A stretch of DNA of 30,749 nucleotides from Chara braunii (lineage: Eukaryota; Streptophyta; Charophyceae; Charales; Characeae). Position numbers and translations under genes: made by a program. Location of the stretch: NCBI GenBank assembly GCA_003427395.1, contig BFEA01000248.1, positions 102,278 through 133,026 on the forward strand. The letters run 5' to 3'. The notes under the pieces are model-generated. The model saw nothing but the letters and a program-made list of their open reading frames with translations. It was not told where the DNA came from and made no database searches. Positions 20,844-30,660 of this stretch are shown here, in pieces. How positions within the stretch are numbered: the first letter of the stretch is position 1; every line of letters begins with the position of its first letter.

Positions 20844-21309
20844 CTACGTCTGTCCCAACTATCAAAACCCACTCTAGAGTGAGAGGACCTGCCAAAGAAA
20901 AAAAAAAAGAGTGAGAGGAACTGCCCCTTGGACACCCACTCAGCATAGAGTAGTAGTAGAGATTAGATTCATGCAACAAACAGCCATGTGTAATACATGA
21001 AGGCGAATCCATGGACAAGGATAGAAGAGAAAGGGGAAAAGAGGAAGAAGAAGAGAGAAGAAGAAGATGGATTGCGTAGTCCCCCGAGCGCTTCAGCTCA
21101 TGAAATATTCAAAAACAGCTAACAGTACATGGATAGGCGTGAACGCCATAAGCTTGGAGCACCGACTGGCGATGACCCTACACGTGCTTCGGCCGGTCTG
21201 CCAGTGTACCGACCATCCTCGGGGGTTGCACTGGTTGACAAACCAGGAAAAGGTAGATTACTATATAGTACCATCCTAACCTGAGCTACAGTCCTAACCT
21301 GATCTGTCT
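20844..21309. other. Spacer with purine-rich patch, no gene seen
   Basis: A GAAGAAGA-rich patch lies at 21021-21066. The 70-codon plus frame at 21067-21279 has no recognisable content. Confidence 0.4.
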
Positions 21310-22074
21310 AGTCTTCTGGAACATTCCCAAAATTACCGAGGTCCCAAATACGTATACCAAAAACTATCAGAGTACCCAGTTTGTAAGACAGTGGACCCAG
21401 TCTGTCCCGGCCCCGCCTTTTTTTTGGTTTGGTATTAAAATTCGTAAGGGACTTGTCGAACATAGTGTCGGGAAAACCCCTCCGACGAAGCTCTACCTTG
21501 AAAGTGAAAAGGAATGTGGCCTTTGTAGTGGGCAATGTGCCCATGTCATAAGCTTTATGAAAAAAAGGAGGAAATAAGCGCAATTTTATGTTGCTTACTA
21601 CAAAAAAAATTAGAATTCTGCAGATTATGAAAAATAATTCTCCCTTCATCCAGGATGCAGTCCTGGTTTTTGTGTAACGCTTGGCCGGCTGCCTCCCACT
21701 CAAGACCCGACAACCCAAATAGGGTCAGTCCAGGCCCTCAATTGTGGCCTCCAATACCAAATGCTCATCATAAGAGGATCCTTTAAATATGTGGATGATC
21801 CCTTCCGCCTTTCTTTTTGACTCTGTATCATTCGTTCTATACTTGATGAAAACTAGTACATCATCGATTAACCTGCAGCCTTTCACCAATCATTCCCGAA
21901 ACTCGAAAGAAAAGAGAGATGGTTAATGGAAGACCCGAAATGCGCGGTTTTTCGCCGTATCACTATAAGCAATGTCCTCTAAAATTTTGCAAACAAACTA
22001 CGCAGGCTCATAATACAAACATTAAAAAAAAAAAACAGGCAAATAAAAATGAAAAACAAAAACTCAACTGACAA

Positions 22075-22235
22075 CAACACTATAAAACCTTTTTTTTTTT
22101 TTTTTTTTTTTTAACTCCCGTGACATCAGATAGGAGTGATGATAAGAGCATACACTCCTCCCTGACTCACCGAGGGCTCCATTCTAATGGTGGGGAGCTG
22201 CACCTGCTGGGAAATGGGTCCAACACTATAAAACC
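22075..22235 (-). mobile_element. SINE copy 5 with perfect 15-bp TSD
   Basis: CAACACTATAAAACC flanks the insert at 22075-22089 and 22221-22235. Between lie poly(T) 22090-22112 and a minus-strand SINE with GGTGCAGCTCCCCACCATTA and TATGCTCTTATCA. The copy begins inside the T-arm-like block, so it is slightly 5'-truncated. It landed between motifs B and C of the Penelope-like pseudogene. Confidence 0.93.
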
Positions 22236-22431
22236 CTATTCGGAGTAGCTTTCGAAGTTCGTCAAAACTTTTCTCGAATTCGGTGTTTTTGTCAACTTTT
22301 CCGTTTCTAGTCCAAACACATCAGAAATTCTCGAAACTAAATACATATATACCCTGAAGCACATACATGTAAAAAAAATCAGGGAAATATGACAGTTTCA
22401 GTGAAAAGTTCGTCGAAAATGACACAACCTA

Positions 22432-22451
22432 TTAACCACGAGTGTGGTTAA
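22432..22451. repeat. Perfect 8-bp hairpin
   Basis: TTAACCAC, loop GAGT, GTGGTTAA. It lies just downstream (minus strand) of RT motif B, where the coding text gives way to AT-rich sequence. Confidence 0.8.
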
Positions 22452-23164
22452 ATGTTCATTATGCACACACATAAGGCAAGCAAGGGCGGGACTAGAAGAC
22501 TTACCCATAGGTATACCTAGATTTTGCTTGAGCACAGTCCCCATTGCCATTGAGAAAGTGTTCTCCAGATCAAATGCCACGTAGCTAATTAATATTGAAA
22601 ATCTAACTGATTTGTATCCCACCTCAAATACTGCAAATTTGCTCAGTCTGACCTGCTTCTTCCGCCCATTAAACAGACACTTGTAGAACCCTCTTTCCTC
22701 AAAGAAGTTCACCCTCCATTCTACTGCTGTTAAAATAGTTGAATGGGGTAGTTGACCAAACATCTCTTTAACATCGAAACTGCCAGCTAGCAAATCTTCT
22801 CCCTTCTTAACATACTTGTTAATCGATTCTAGTAAGTGGGATAATATATGCGTACTACGTAGATTAAAATGACTGAATAGTGGTAGCCTTTTCAAAATTT
22901 CATTCGCACAGGAAGTGACAATCCTTGACGCTTGGCGAGATGGTTCAAACCACGAGCGACATATCGGTCTCCATTTATTGCAATGGTATCCTTGTGTTTC
23001 GGAATTACATACGATCTTCCTAACTTCCCTTTCCCTACCCATGGTGCTAGACGAGTAAACTTTCTCAATCTATACCCTTCTTTACACTTCCGTAATACTA
23101 CTTCCTCACTTTCATTAATAATTTGCAAACCAGGGTTATGCGTAAACAATTTCTGCATACTTGT

Positions 23165-23540
23165 GTAGCACACTGAACATGTTCGGCGCCCTACCGAGCA
23201 GCCAAGCGTGTTTGCACGCTTGGCCGAGTGGGAACCGAACATGTTTGGCCGAGCGCAAATTAGGGGGCTGCCGAGCGCGTCCTCGTGTATGTGTGGTGTG
23301 TGGAGTGTGTGTGGGGTGTCTGTGGGGTGTGTGTGTGTGTGTGTGGTGTGTGTGTGTGTGTGTGTGTATGTTAAGGAGTGATGAGCAATGCCCCCCCGGG
23401 CCCCCGAACCCCTATATATATAAAAAGTTATTAAAAACAAAAAAAAAACATAAAAAATAAAAATTCGGGCCCGGTCTATTTTGGGCCACGTTCGGGCTCG
23501 TTACCGAGCATTCGAGGTCGATCACTAAGCCCGAAAGTGA
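23165..23540. repeat. Hairpin-rich repeat, copy 1, with (TG)n
   Basis: It starts at GTAGCAC and contains GAACATGTTC (23175-23184), a perfect 10-bp stem GCCAAGCGTG / CACGCTTGGC with loop TTTG (23201-23224), a second CCGAACATGTTT (about 23235-23246), then TG-rich sequence to about 23370. From 23460 to 23530 there is more palindromic text (GCTCG-TTAC-CGAGC). The first 90 bases align with 30490-30580. It directly abuts, and interrupts, the Penelope-like coding sequence. No protein is seen. Confidence 0.7.
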
Positions 23541-23546
23541 CGCGAC

Positions 23547-23816
23547 ATGCGTGATTTCTTGGTAAAACATTATGATCCCGGTCCACAAGCGACCCTCACA
23601 GAAGTAGGGGACAAGGCGCATATGACAAAAATGGAAACTTTTCTTCGTTTTGAGGAACAGAAAAAGGCAGGTCTGAGATGGTTTTCCCATGCGACATTGT
23701 TAGAACTACAAAGTTTCAACATTAAAGCAAATGTTGTGGGGTCTGCCTCAGATGTAGTCACATTTCTCAGTATTATTCTACGAAGAGGTATCCTACTCCG
23801 TTATATTAGACAATGG
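23547..23816 (+). other. Unassigned 90-codon open frame
   Basis: An open frame with mixed, non-repetitive residues (for example KMETFLRFEEQKKAGLRWFS). I do not recognise it. It precedes the LINE-C endonuclease on the same strand, so it could be a remnant of the ORF1 C-terminus or of an unrelated sequence. Confidence 0.25.
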
Positions 23817-23934
23817 TAACTAGATCCGCCTCTAAGGTACTAGGGGGGGAGGTTCTTTGTTTAGTAATTTTGGTTAAGATAGAAGTTATACAAGTGTATT
23901 CCGGTAAGAATCCATCCTGGTACAGTGCAACCAA

Positions 23935-24730
23935 AACTGCAGACCTTGATCTCCGATCTCTGAACGTGAATGGTTTAGCTACGGCAGATGCGGAAAAGAG
24001 AAAGCTATATTGAAACAACTGAAAGGAGTGGGGGGAAGAACATGGTCTGACATTATATGCATACAGGAAACGCATTTAACTAACTCTCTCATTCATATCT
24101 GATCCCATAACACCGTATGGCCGTTTAATAAGCTATAGTGCTCCAGCCCCAAGAAGTGGCTCAGTGAGAGTAGCGATTTGGGTCCCACCTGATTCTAGGG
24201 CATAAATAATTCAGTGGGTGGCCGATAAAGAGCAGGGCCGCTCTGGATATCTGCTATCTTAATGATTGATTCATATGTCCTATGTGTAATTAATGTATAT
24301 GGTCCTAATGAAATAGAAGAAAGGGTCAGGTTCTTTCAAGACATGAGGAAGCAGATTCCGGAAGGTATTCCCTTAGTTATGGCATGGGATTTCAATGCTG
24401 CCCCGAATAGATGGCTCGATCGATGGAAGATTCTCTCTCCATGTCCTCCTTATATAGAAGAGGATGAAAATATTATACAAACCTTGTGTGAGAATGAGCA
24501 GTTTTTTGAACTTGTATCGAAGAATTTTTCCTCGACAAAGGTTTTTCACTTGTATACGTAATCAAGGTAATGGACTTCAATCTAGATCTATAATAGACTT
24601 AATTTTAATATATGGAGATCTGGATAACGCTCTCATTGGGGCAGCCATTTTTCCACATAGTCCATGGACTGCGGCAAATCATAAAATGTGTGCAGTACTT
24701 TTATTATTTAAAAAAGAAACGGACCAATAG
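23935..24730 (+). pseudogene. LINE-C endonuclease
   Basis: LRSLNVNGLA opens the domain at about 23960. After a one-base shift near 24010 comes a CIQETHL motif with the catalytic Glu (about 24055), then VAIWVPPDS, INVYGPN (about 24290), WDFNAAPN with the catalytic Asp and Asn (about 24390), and IIDLI with AANHK near the end (24590-24690), where the usual Ser-Asp-His has become Ala-Asn-His. The residue before DFN is Trp instead of the usual Gly. These changes and several stops make it inactive. Confidence 0.8.
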
Positions 24731-25379
24731 AGAGGGTTCTACAAATTGAATACATCTTTGTTATCTCACAATCAATTCAGAAAATACTTAGCAGATGTAT
24801 GAGAATATTGACATTCAACGAGAGAGAGACAAAATTCTTACATCTCGTGGTTTAATAATGATTTGGTTTTTCTGACAAAAAAATATTATGAATATTCAAA
24901 GTTACAAGAAAAGAACAAATACTTACAAGAAATGCACATTCAATAACAAATTCTAAATTATGAATCTCAGGAACAACTAAATGACTCTTCCCAAACTATC
25001 AACAAACAAGAACTCAGGAACCAGCTGTTGACCTTTGCACAACATCGTTAGCGAGGACAACTAATCAGAGCAAGTTATCAAAATTATCTTCTAAAGGACA
25101 GATAGATACATCATTCTTTGCAATGATTCAGTCACGAGCCAAATGCTCTTCCATAGAAAATTTATTGAATCATGAGGCCTCCCAACACCCCTCGGTATCT
25201 GCATCCTCTGCAGCGAGTTTGAAAGTAGCCTACAATATTTTTTTATGAATTATTTCGTTAATCAAAAGATCCTCCCTACTGTCAAGAGGACGACCAAGCC
25301 ATTCGTTTTTTTTTTATAACTAATTTTCAATCTATTCCTCAAGAGCAATGTGACATGCTAAAAAGACCACTAACCAAAG

Positions 25380-26330
25380 ATGAAATTTGAACGATTTTAA
25401 TACAAATGGAGGAAGATAAGACCCCGAGGGTGGATGATCTTCCTAAGGAGTTTTGGGAAATCATGTGGTCTACCTTTTCATCAGACCTAATGCAGTACTT
25501 TCAAGAGGTTTGGGAGTCAGGCAAGATGGGTGAAATAGTGAGTCAAGAGATACTTACCCTATTATACAAAAAAAGGGATAAGACGAACATCATGAATTAC
25601 AAACCAATAAATTTATTAACAGTTGTTTACAAGTTATTGACAAAGACACTTGTTAATCGAATGATCCCCATTATGCCAGATAATCCACCCCTCTCAAACT
25701 CGGTTTATAAATGGTCGACATATACAAGATAACATTCTTCTAATTAATGAAATGGTCAAAGTCTCGCGTCAATCTAAACAAAATGCAGCTTTCATTTTCA
25801 TAGATTCCGAAAAAAACTATGACCATGTTGATTGGAGTTTGCTCGATGCTTGTTTGCAAAAATTGAACTTTGGTCCTAATATGTGTAGATAAGTTAAAAT
25901 TCTACATACAAATGCCACAACACGAATTCTGGTTAATGGGTTGTTGTCTCCAAAGATCCACATTCAGAGGTCGGTAAGACAAGGGGATCCATTGACCCCT
26001 TCCTTTTCGTAATTTTGATGGAAGCTCTGAGGGTCATTCTTAGAACTAATCCCAATATTAAGCGCTTACGTATCTCTGGTATACCTGAAGAGGCGATTCT
26101 CATAGCCTCTATGTTTGCAGATGATCTGACCATTATGATGGAAGTCTCTTCAATGAATATGGAGGAAATAAAAAATATGCTAGATAAATTTTATGTAGTT
26201 TCAGATATGGTAGTCAACTGGGAAATAAAACTCAAGGGTGGTGGATCCATCCTAATGGAGATCGTCCTCTTGAGTTCCCTAGGGTACAATGTTTGCCTTT
26301 GGAGGCCTCTTTGATAGTTATGGGAGTATC
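25380..26330 (+). pseudogene. LINE-C reverse transcriptase
   Basis: MEEDKTPRVDDLPKEF (25406) aligns with LINE-B EDEKTPGIDSFPKEF. After a shift near 25710 come NGRHIQDN and FIDSEKNYDHVDW with the first catalytic Asp (about 25800-25835), then SVRQGDPLTP (about 25975), then, after another shift, MFADDLTIMME with the catalytic Asp pair (about 26110-26130). All core RT motifs are present but in three frames. Between endonuclease and RT (24730-25380) the text is AT-rich with many stops. Confidence 0.85.
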
Positions 26331-26429
26331 CCTTTCTGCTTCTAGTAAACCTGTCTCTAATGATGAATAGATATTTAAGCCCGCTATAGAAAAAATGAAT
26401 CAATAGAAAGATCAACACACCTCTTTTTT

Positions 26430-28440
26430 TTGCCAAACATTTTTAATTAACAATGTGGTGTTGGCCTCAATATGGTACAAATCAACACTTTGGGCAATTG
26501 GTAAGCCACGGATTAACCACCTTCAAAAACAAGTGTCGGTCTTTCTTTGGAGGGGGGATCATGAACTAGAGAGAGTTATCCCAGAGTGGCTTAGTCCACC
26601 CTGATACAACCTAAATCTAGGGGAGGTTTGAGAATTTTGGATCCTACCCTGCAATGTGAAGCCTTGTCCTTATAATGGATGATAGATCTCATTCTAGGTA
26701 TTGACAAACCCTGACAACCTACGACTCTTGAACAAATAAGAAGATTGACACCGAGTACTCCGTCAGAGGTGCACCCCCTCACTTGGGTGGAAAACGGATT
26801 CTGGAACATCCCTCGGTTGTGTGCACATTCAAAGCTAGAAGCAGAGAGAGGTGCAACTCGTGTTGATCTTCTTGTGGACAATCGATGGGTTTCCTTTATG
26901 AAAACATGGCGGAAACTGCCCTTACCAAATAATATTTATCCTGCACGGTTTAAAGAAATATTGAGGCAACCTTTATTCGGGAACAAATGGATAACTGACG
27001 CTAATGGTTGTATTTATAATAGTTTTTCAACCCCCTAGTCCTAGTGGGTGAAAAAAGAGGTAGTACGGGTCAAAGACATTTGGGACCATGAAAAAAGAGA
27101 TTGAATTTTGACTGATCAGCTTAGGAAAACAATTTCATATGCCCATAAACTAACCCAAAACTTGGATCACATCATTTGTTTCATTCCTCTGGTCTGGGTA
27201 AGGGAACTAAAAAAAAGAGTACGATTTCAGGAAGAAGATTTTATAACGATTGCACATGACCCACAATGTTGGCAGGTGGGACAAATAGTGAGTCTACTAG
27301 AAGAAGGAGCTTTGGTGGCTCTCTCTAGAATAACTGCAAACCATTTGCTTCGTCCTTCACAAACTAATCCAATTAAAATTTTCCCTTTCAAAGAAATTTT
27401 TAGGACTAGAATGTTTTTTATCTCCGCAACCACAGACTGGAGAAACTTTCAGCCACAATGCCAAATTCTGGATCTACCTTTGGACCCAGCTGAATGAGTA
27501 CGGCAAACTGGAAAGAGAACTAAACCACGCACCTTGCAATCCCTCTCGGTTACAACAGTATATCGTTTGTTGAGACCAAGAGTGGATGTGCCATTTGTAA
27601 TAAGGGACCGGTGGGTCAAACATCTGAATATTGATGTGCACAAAATCCAAAATATAAAATTATTTAACAAGCTAAAACGGAGACCAGCCGAGTTTTCCTC
27701 GCTACAGTGGCAAATACTTTATAGGTGTCTGCCCACTAGTGACTGGCTTATTGTCACACTAACTTAGAGCAACGAGGTCTGACACTACCATGGTGTAAAT
27801 CATGCCTATTTGCCTTTCCTAATAAGAAGATCAAAGAAACCATTGAACGCGTGTTCATTCAATGCCTGGGCACGGTATTGGTACGGAAAAGGTGGGACTG
27901 TGTGTGGAGAGGTCTAACGGGGATTGACTGGCCATGGCAGTCATTCTCTTGGTTATTAAGAACCAATTGATATACAACTTTCGAAATTTCAGAGAATTTT
28001 TTTTGAAATTGATCGGAAAGTTATTTTATGGGTATTATGGTACAAAAGGTGTGTATATGAAAGAGAGAATGTAAAATTAGAAGAAACAAAATTTGCTCAG
28101 CTGATAGTCCAATTTGTACAAACGAAAATACTAGCACATTGGTTAGTAGTTCGTGCTAAGATACAGCGGCTTTAACGAAAAAGGATATTATTAGTAGTAT
28201 TCAACAATTAAATATAAACTAGCTGGGGGAACTGAAGGAGGGAGCTTGGGGGAAGTGAAATGGTCGGGAAAGGAGGTGCAGGAGGAATCTCTAAAGCGGG
28301 ATTTCCACTTGATTTTCAAGGAATGGTTTTCACTTTTGTCAGGAGTTACTCTCAGATGCCCCGAATGTTTTCTTGATCCCTTCCCCCGCTCTGAGTTTGC
28401 GATGGTCGATATTCAATGGTATGTTATGGGAGATGGGTAA
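26430..28440 (+). pseudogene. LINE-C ORF2 C-terminal region with decayed zf-RVT
   Basis: Fragments in several frames (26745-27038, 27108-27497, 27534-27767). QWQILYRCLPTSDWL near 27710 matches the LINE-B text before its zinc finger, and WCKSC follows at about 27795. The finger's His is replaced by Arg (IERVFIQC where LINE-B has LEHCLLAC). The linker before it is similar in position but not in sequence to LINE-B. Confidence 0.7.
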
Positions 28441-28570
28441 AATTATGTGTTGAGTCAAGTTCAGATCGTCTTAAGACCACATGGATTCCTTCCTGTTGTG
28501 CAATACAAGGGTTTCTATGAGGTATGGAGAGATGTGAGTATCTGCTTGAATGAGGTTTTCTTTGAGGAGG

Positions 28571-28830
28571 ATAAGAGGTAATACTGCTAGCTCGAACAAG
28601 GAATATCTGGTGGTCAGATTTCGGTTGAAGAGGCAGTCCGCTTTTTGTCACTTCTCTCTTCGAACCATGATTATAATTCATTTGTATCAGGAACGCTGGA
28701 TCCGGTTTCAAGCAGGTGCAGCTCCCCACCAATAGAATGGAGCCCGTAGCCGGGCTGCTAGTGATGGATGCTCTTATCATTATCACTATTAATCTGGGCC
28801 GGTTTAAAAAAAAAAAAAAAAAAAAAAAAA
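28571..28830 (+). mobile_element. SINE-like tail of LINE-C, poly(A) 25
   Basis: This matches SINE copy 2 (17238-17495) throughout and ends in poly(A) 28806-28830. There is no poly(A) between the end of the LINE-C coding text (about 28440) and 28571. It is therefore either a SINE inserted exactly at the LINE-C 3' end or the LINE-C 3' untranslated region itself, with the SINE family having borrowed this tail. Confidence 0.85.
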
Positions 28831-30253
28831 GGACAACAAGAGAATGTATCAAATGAGAAGAGTACAAGACAATCAAATTTCTTTCGAAATCTTACGACAT
28901 CATCTTCCCCAATATGTTTATTTCGTACATCGCTATGGGAAAGATAACCAGAAAAAATATCGGATGGGACTTCAATTTTCTTTCCAAAGAAGGTAGATAG
29001 GGAGAAGTTTATTTGATTACGCAGATGACCAGGGTTTGAGGAGTAACAGGGAGAGACAATATCCTTAAAGTTGGCTAGAAAATGTGGGATAAAGTTTTCT
29101 TGACCAAAACAAAATCTAACGTGACCCTCCTTTCGAGAAAAAATTGCAGTTGTATGTGCACAAGAGCAGATAGGATCTCGTTCTGCAGAATACGTGCAAA
29201 AAATTATGGATTAAATCTCCTACTGACTGGTTCTTTTCCAATAGCAACCTAAAGCGGCGACAAACTGAATCCAGATAAGATGCTGGAAAATCCAATCCAG
29301 AGATGACTTCTTGCAGTTGTATGTGCACAAGAGCAGATAGGATCCCGTCTGCAAAATACGTGCAAAACTTTATGTATTAAATCCCCTACTGACTGGTTCT
29401 TTGTCAATACCAACCTAAAGCGGCACTAAACTGAATCCAGATAAGATGATGGAAAATCCAAGTCAGAGTTGACTTTTTTACAAGTGTCACTAATACTGTC
29501 CTTAACAATATTTTCGCCAAACCAAACTTTAATGACCAGATGAGCAAAAAGACAAAGCGAGAATTGTCTGCTACAAGCTGAAAACAAAATCAGTTTAAGA
29601 TTCGTACAAGATCGTTTGTAGGAAATCGTACGAGTAACATCGTACAGTTTAATAAAGCAATCCTGATAAAAAATTTTCAAGTATTTCCTTGAGGAGGGAA
29701 GTATTCTTAAGAGGTAAGGCACGAGAGCAGAAACGAGACACTGAGTGAAAGTCAATAGTAGAGTCCGTTTTGAACCAAGCTCGACACCTTTTTAAGAGGG
29801 AAACAGAAAGACTTGTAGCGGATGCGGTAAAATAACAAAAAAATCGTCAAATTAACTTTCATTTCTCGAAAAGGGCAGACCCACACTGAACGGATATAAA
29901 GAATGGTGTTTCGATCTTGAGATATAGGGCATGTTGAAGGATAGAGACTAGACTGGAGGATGTAATACCAAAAGTGGAAGAAAAGACAAACGGATTAAAG
30001 TTGGAAGGCGTAGCCAGGGTAAACGTACACTCGTCATGTTGCTTCTTACGTCTCAATCTCTCCTTTCTACTCGGACGAGATGTTTTTTGAGATCGTCGTT
30101 TATTGCTAATAGAGTTGAAAGCCGGGAAGAACGAGTTAATAATTTCTCCAAACCCAAAATATCTTGCTCATTACGGAGGAAGATAAAAATTGCAACATAA
30201 GAATTCAAGCCAACTCTATACAGCCATCTATACAGTTTCTTATTCCTACCCAT
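28831..30253 (-). pseudogene. Probable N-terminal half of the Penelope-like element
   Basis: Minus-strand coding-like text tiles the interval in changing frames: 30253-30053, 30056-29859, 29755-29426, 29328-29116, and a continuous reading from 29100 to 28833 (for example NFIPHFLANFKDIVSPCYSS and DDVVRFRKKFDCLVLFSFDT). It stops exactly at the LINE-C poly(A). The text looks like the region that precedes the VIPKHKD block in such RTs, and that block starts on the other side of the inserted sequence at 23165. The assignment rests on strand, order and fit, not on a searched match. Confidence 0.5.
29144..29477. repeat. 167-bp tandem duplication
   Basis: TTGCAGTTGTATGTGCACAA starts at 29144 and 29311, and the copies stay similar through AATCCAGATAAGATG. 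The duplication lies inside the coding-like text on the minus strand; both copies carry DFP-SYLDSV. Length 167 is not a multiple of three, so it changes the frame. Confidence 0.9.
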
Positions 30254-30484
30254 AAAACCCAGTGGTTGAGTACAAGTGACATGTTCCTTCCACCTAGCAG
30301 TAAGTGATCTCTTCCTACTTCCTATATATATATGATGATACCACGGTGAGATTAGTACGTAGACAACATGACCAGGGCAGAGAAGAAAATCACAATTCCT
30401 ACTTATTACTAATTATTGTAGAGAAGACGTCTCAAGACTTACCACACCAATTTAGATCTCCTTGAAAAATTAACAATATAATAA

Positions 30485-30656
30485 TCTGCGTAGCACGGCG
30501 AATGTGTTCGCGGCCCTTTCCATTCGGGCGAACGCGTTCTCCCGTTCGCGCGAATGGGTCGAGAACATGTTCGCAAGAACGTGTTTTCAAGGCCCGCGAA
30601 CAGGGTTCGTCTGGGCCGGTACCGGTCGCCGGCGGGGCCTTGGAGGGGCCTGGGGA

Positions 30657-30660
<4 letters not shown>
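30485..30660. repeat. Hairpin-rich repeat, copy 2
   Basis: Aligns with 23165-23255: GTAGCAC, GAATGTGTTCG, GGCCCT, a hairpin, CGAATGGG and GAACATGTTCG. The hairpin is CATTCG/CGAATG outside and GCGAACG/CGTTCGC inside (30521-30556). GC-rich text follows up to (TG)n. Bases 30254-30484 before it hold nothing I recognise. Confidence 0.65.

Larger units (their letters stand above)
21310..23165 (-). pseudogene. Penelope-like reverse transcriptase, C-terminal part
   Basis: Minus-strand coding text in several frames. In order: SYVIPKHKD near 23010, RPICRSW, then motif A SFDVKEMFGQLP (about 22750-22790), then GRKKQVR, then motif B GIPMGKSSSPALA (about 22480-22520), then motif C RLIDDVLVFI with the catalytic Asp pair at 21860-21865, then a C-terminal RRRGFPDTMFDKSL block down to 21310. 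Motif B with GxPMG-x3-SP and an IDD box differ from LINE RTs and fit the Penelope-like/TERT-like group; no GIY-YIG nuclease was found. About 500 bp of AT-rich sequence containing a SINE separates motifs B and C. TGA and frameshifts show it is dead. The 5' half is probably at 28831-30253. Confidence 0.65.
23935..28830 (+). mobile_element. LINE-C: plus-strand L1-type LINE
   Basis: Endonuclease (from 23941), RT and zf-RVT regions follow one another on the plus strand and end in 25 A (28806-28830). It has the same domain order as LINE-B but is more AT-rich and clearly diverged in protein sequence, so it is another lineage of the same clade. No convincing ORF1 precedes it, so it is probably 5'-truncated. 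Many stops and frameshifts show it is older than LINE-B. Its last 260 bp equal the SINE family. Confidence 0.8.

Noticed and set aside
23201-23224. microRNA precursor
   Set aside because: The stem is only 10 bp and lies in a repeated palindromic element.
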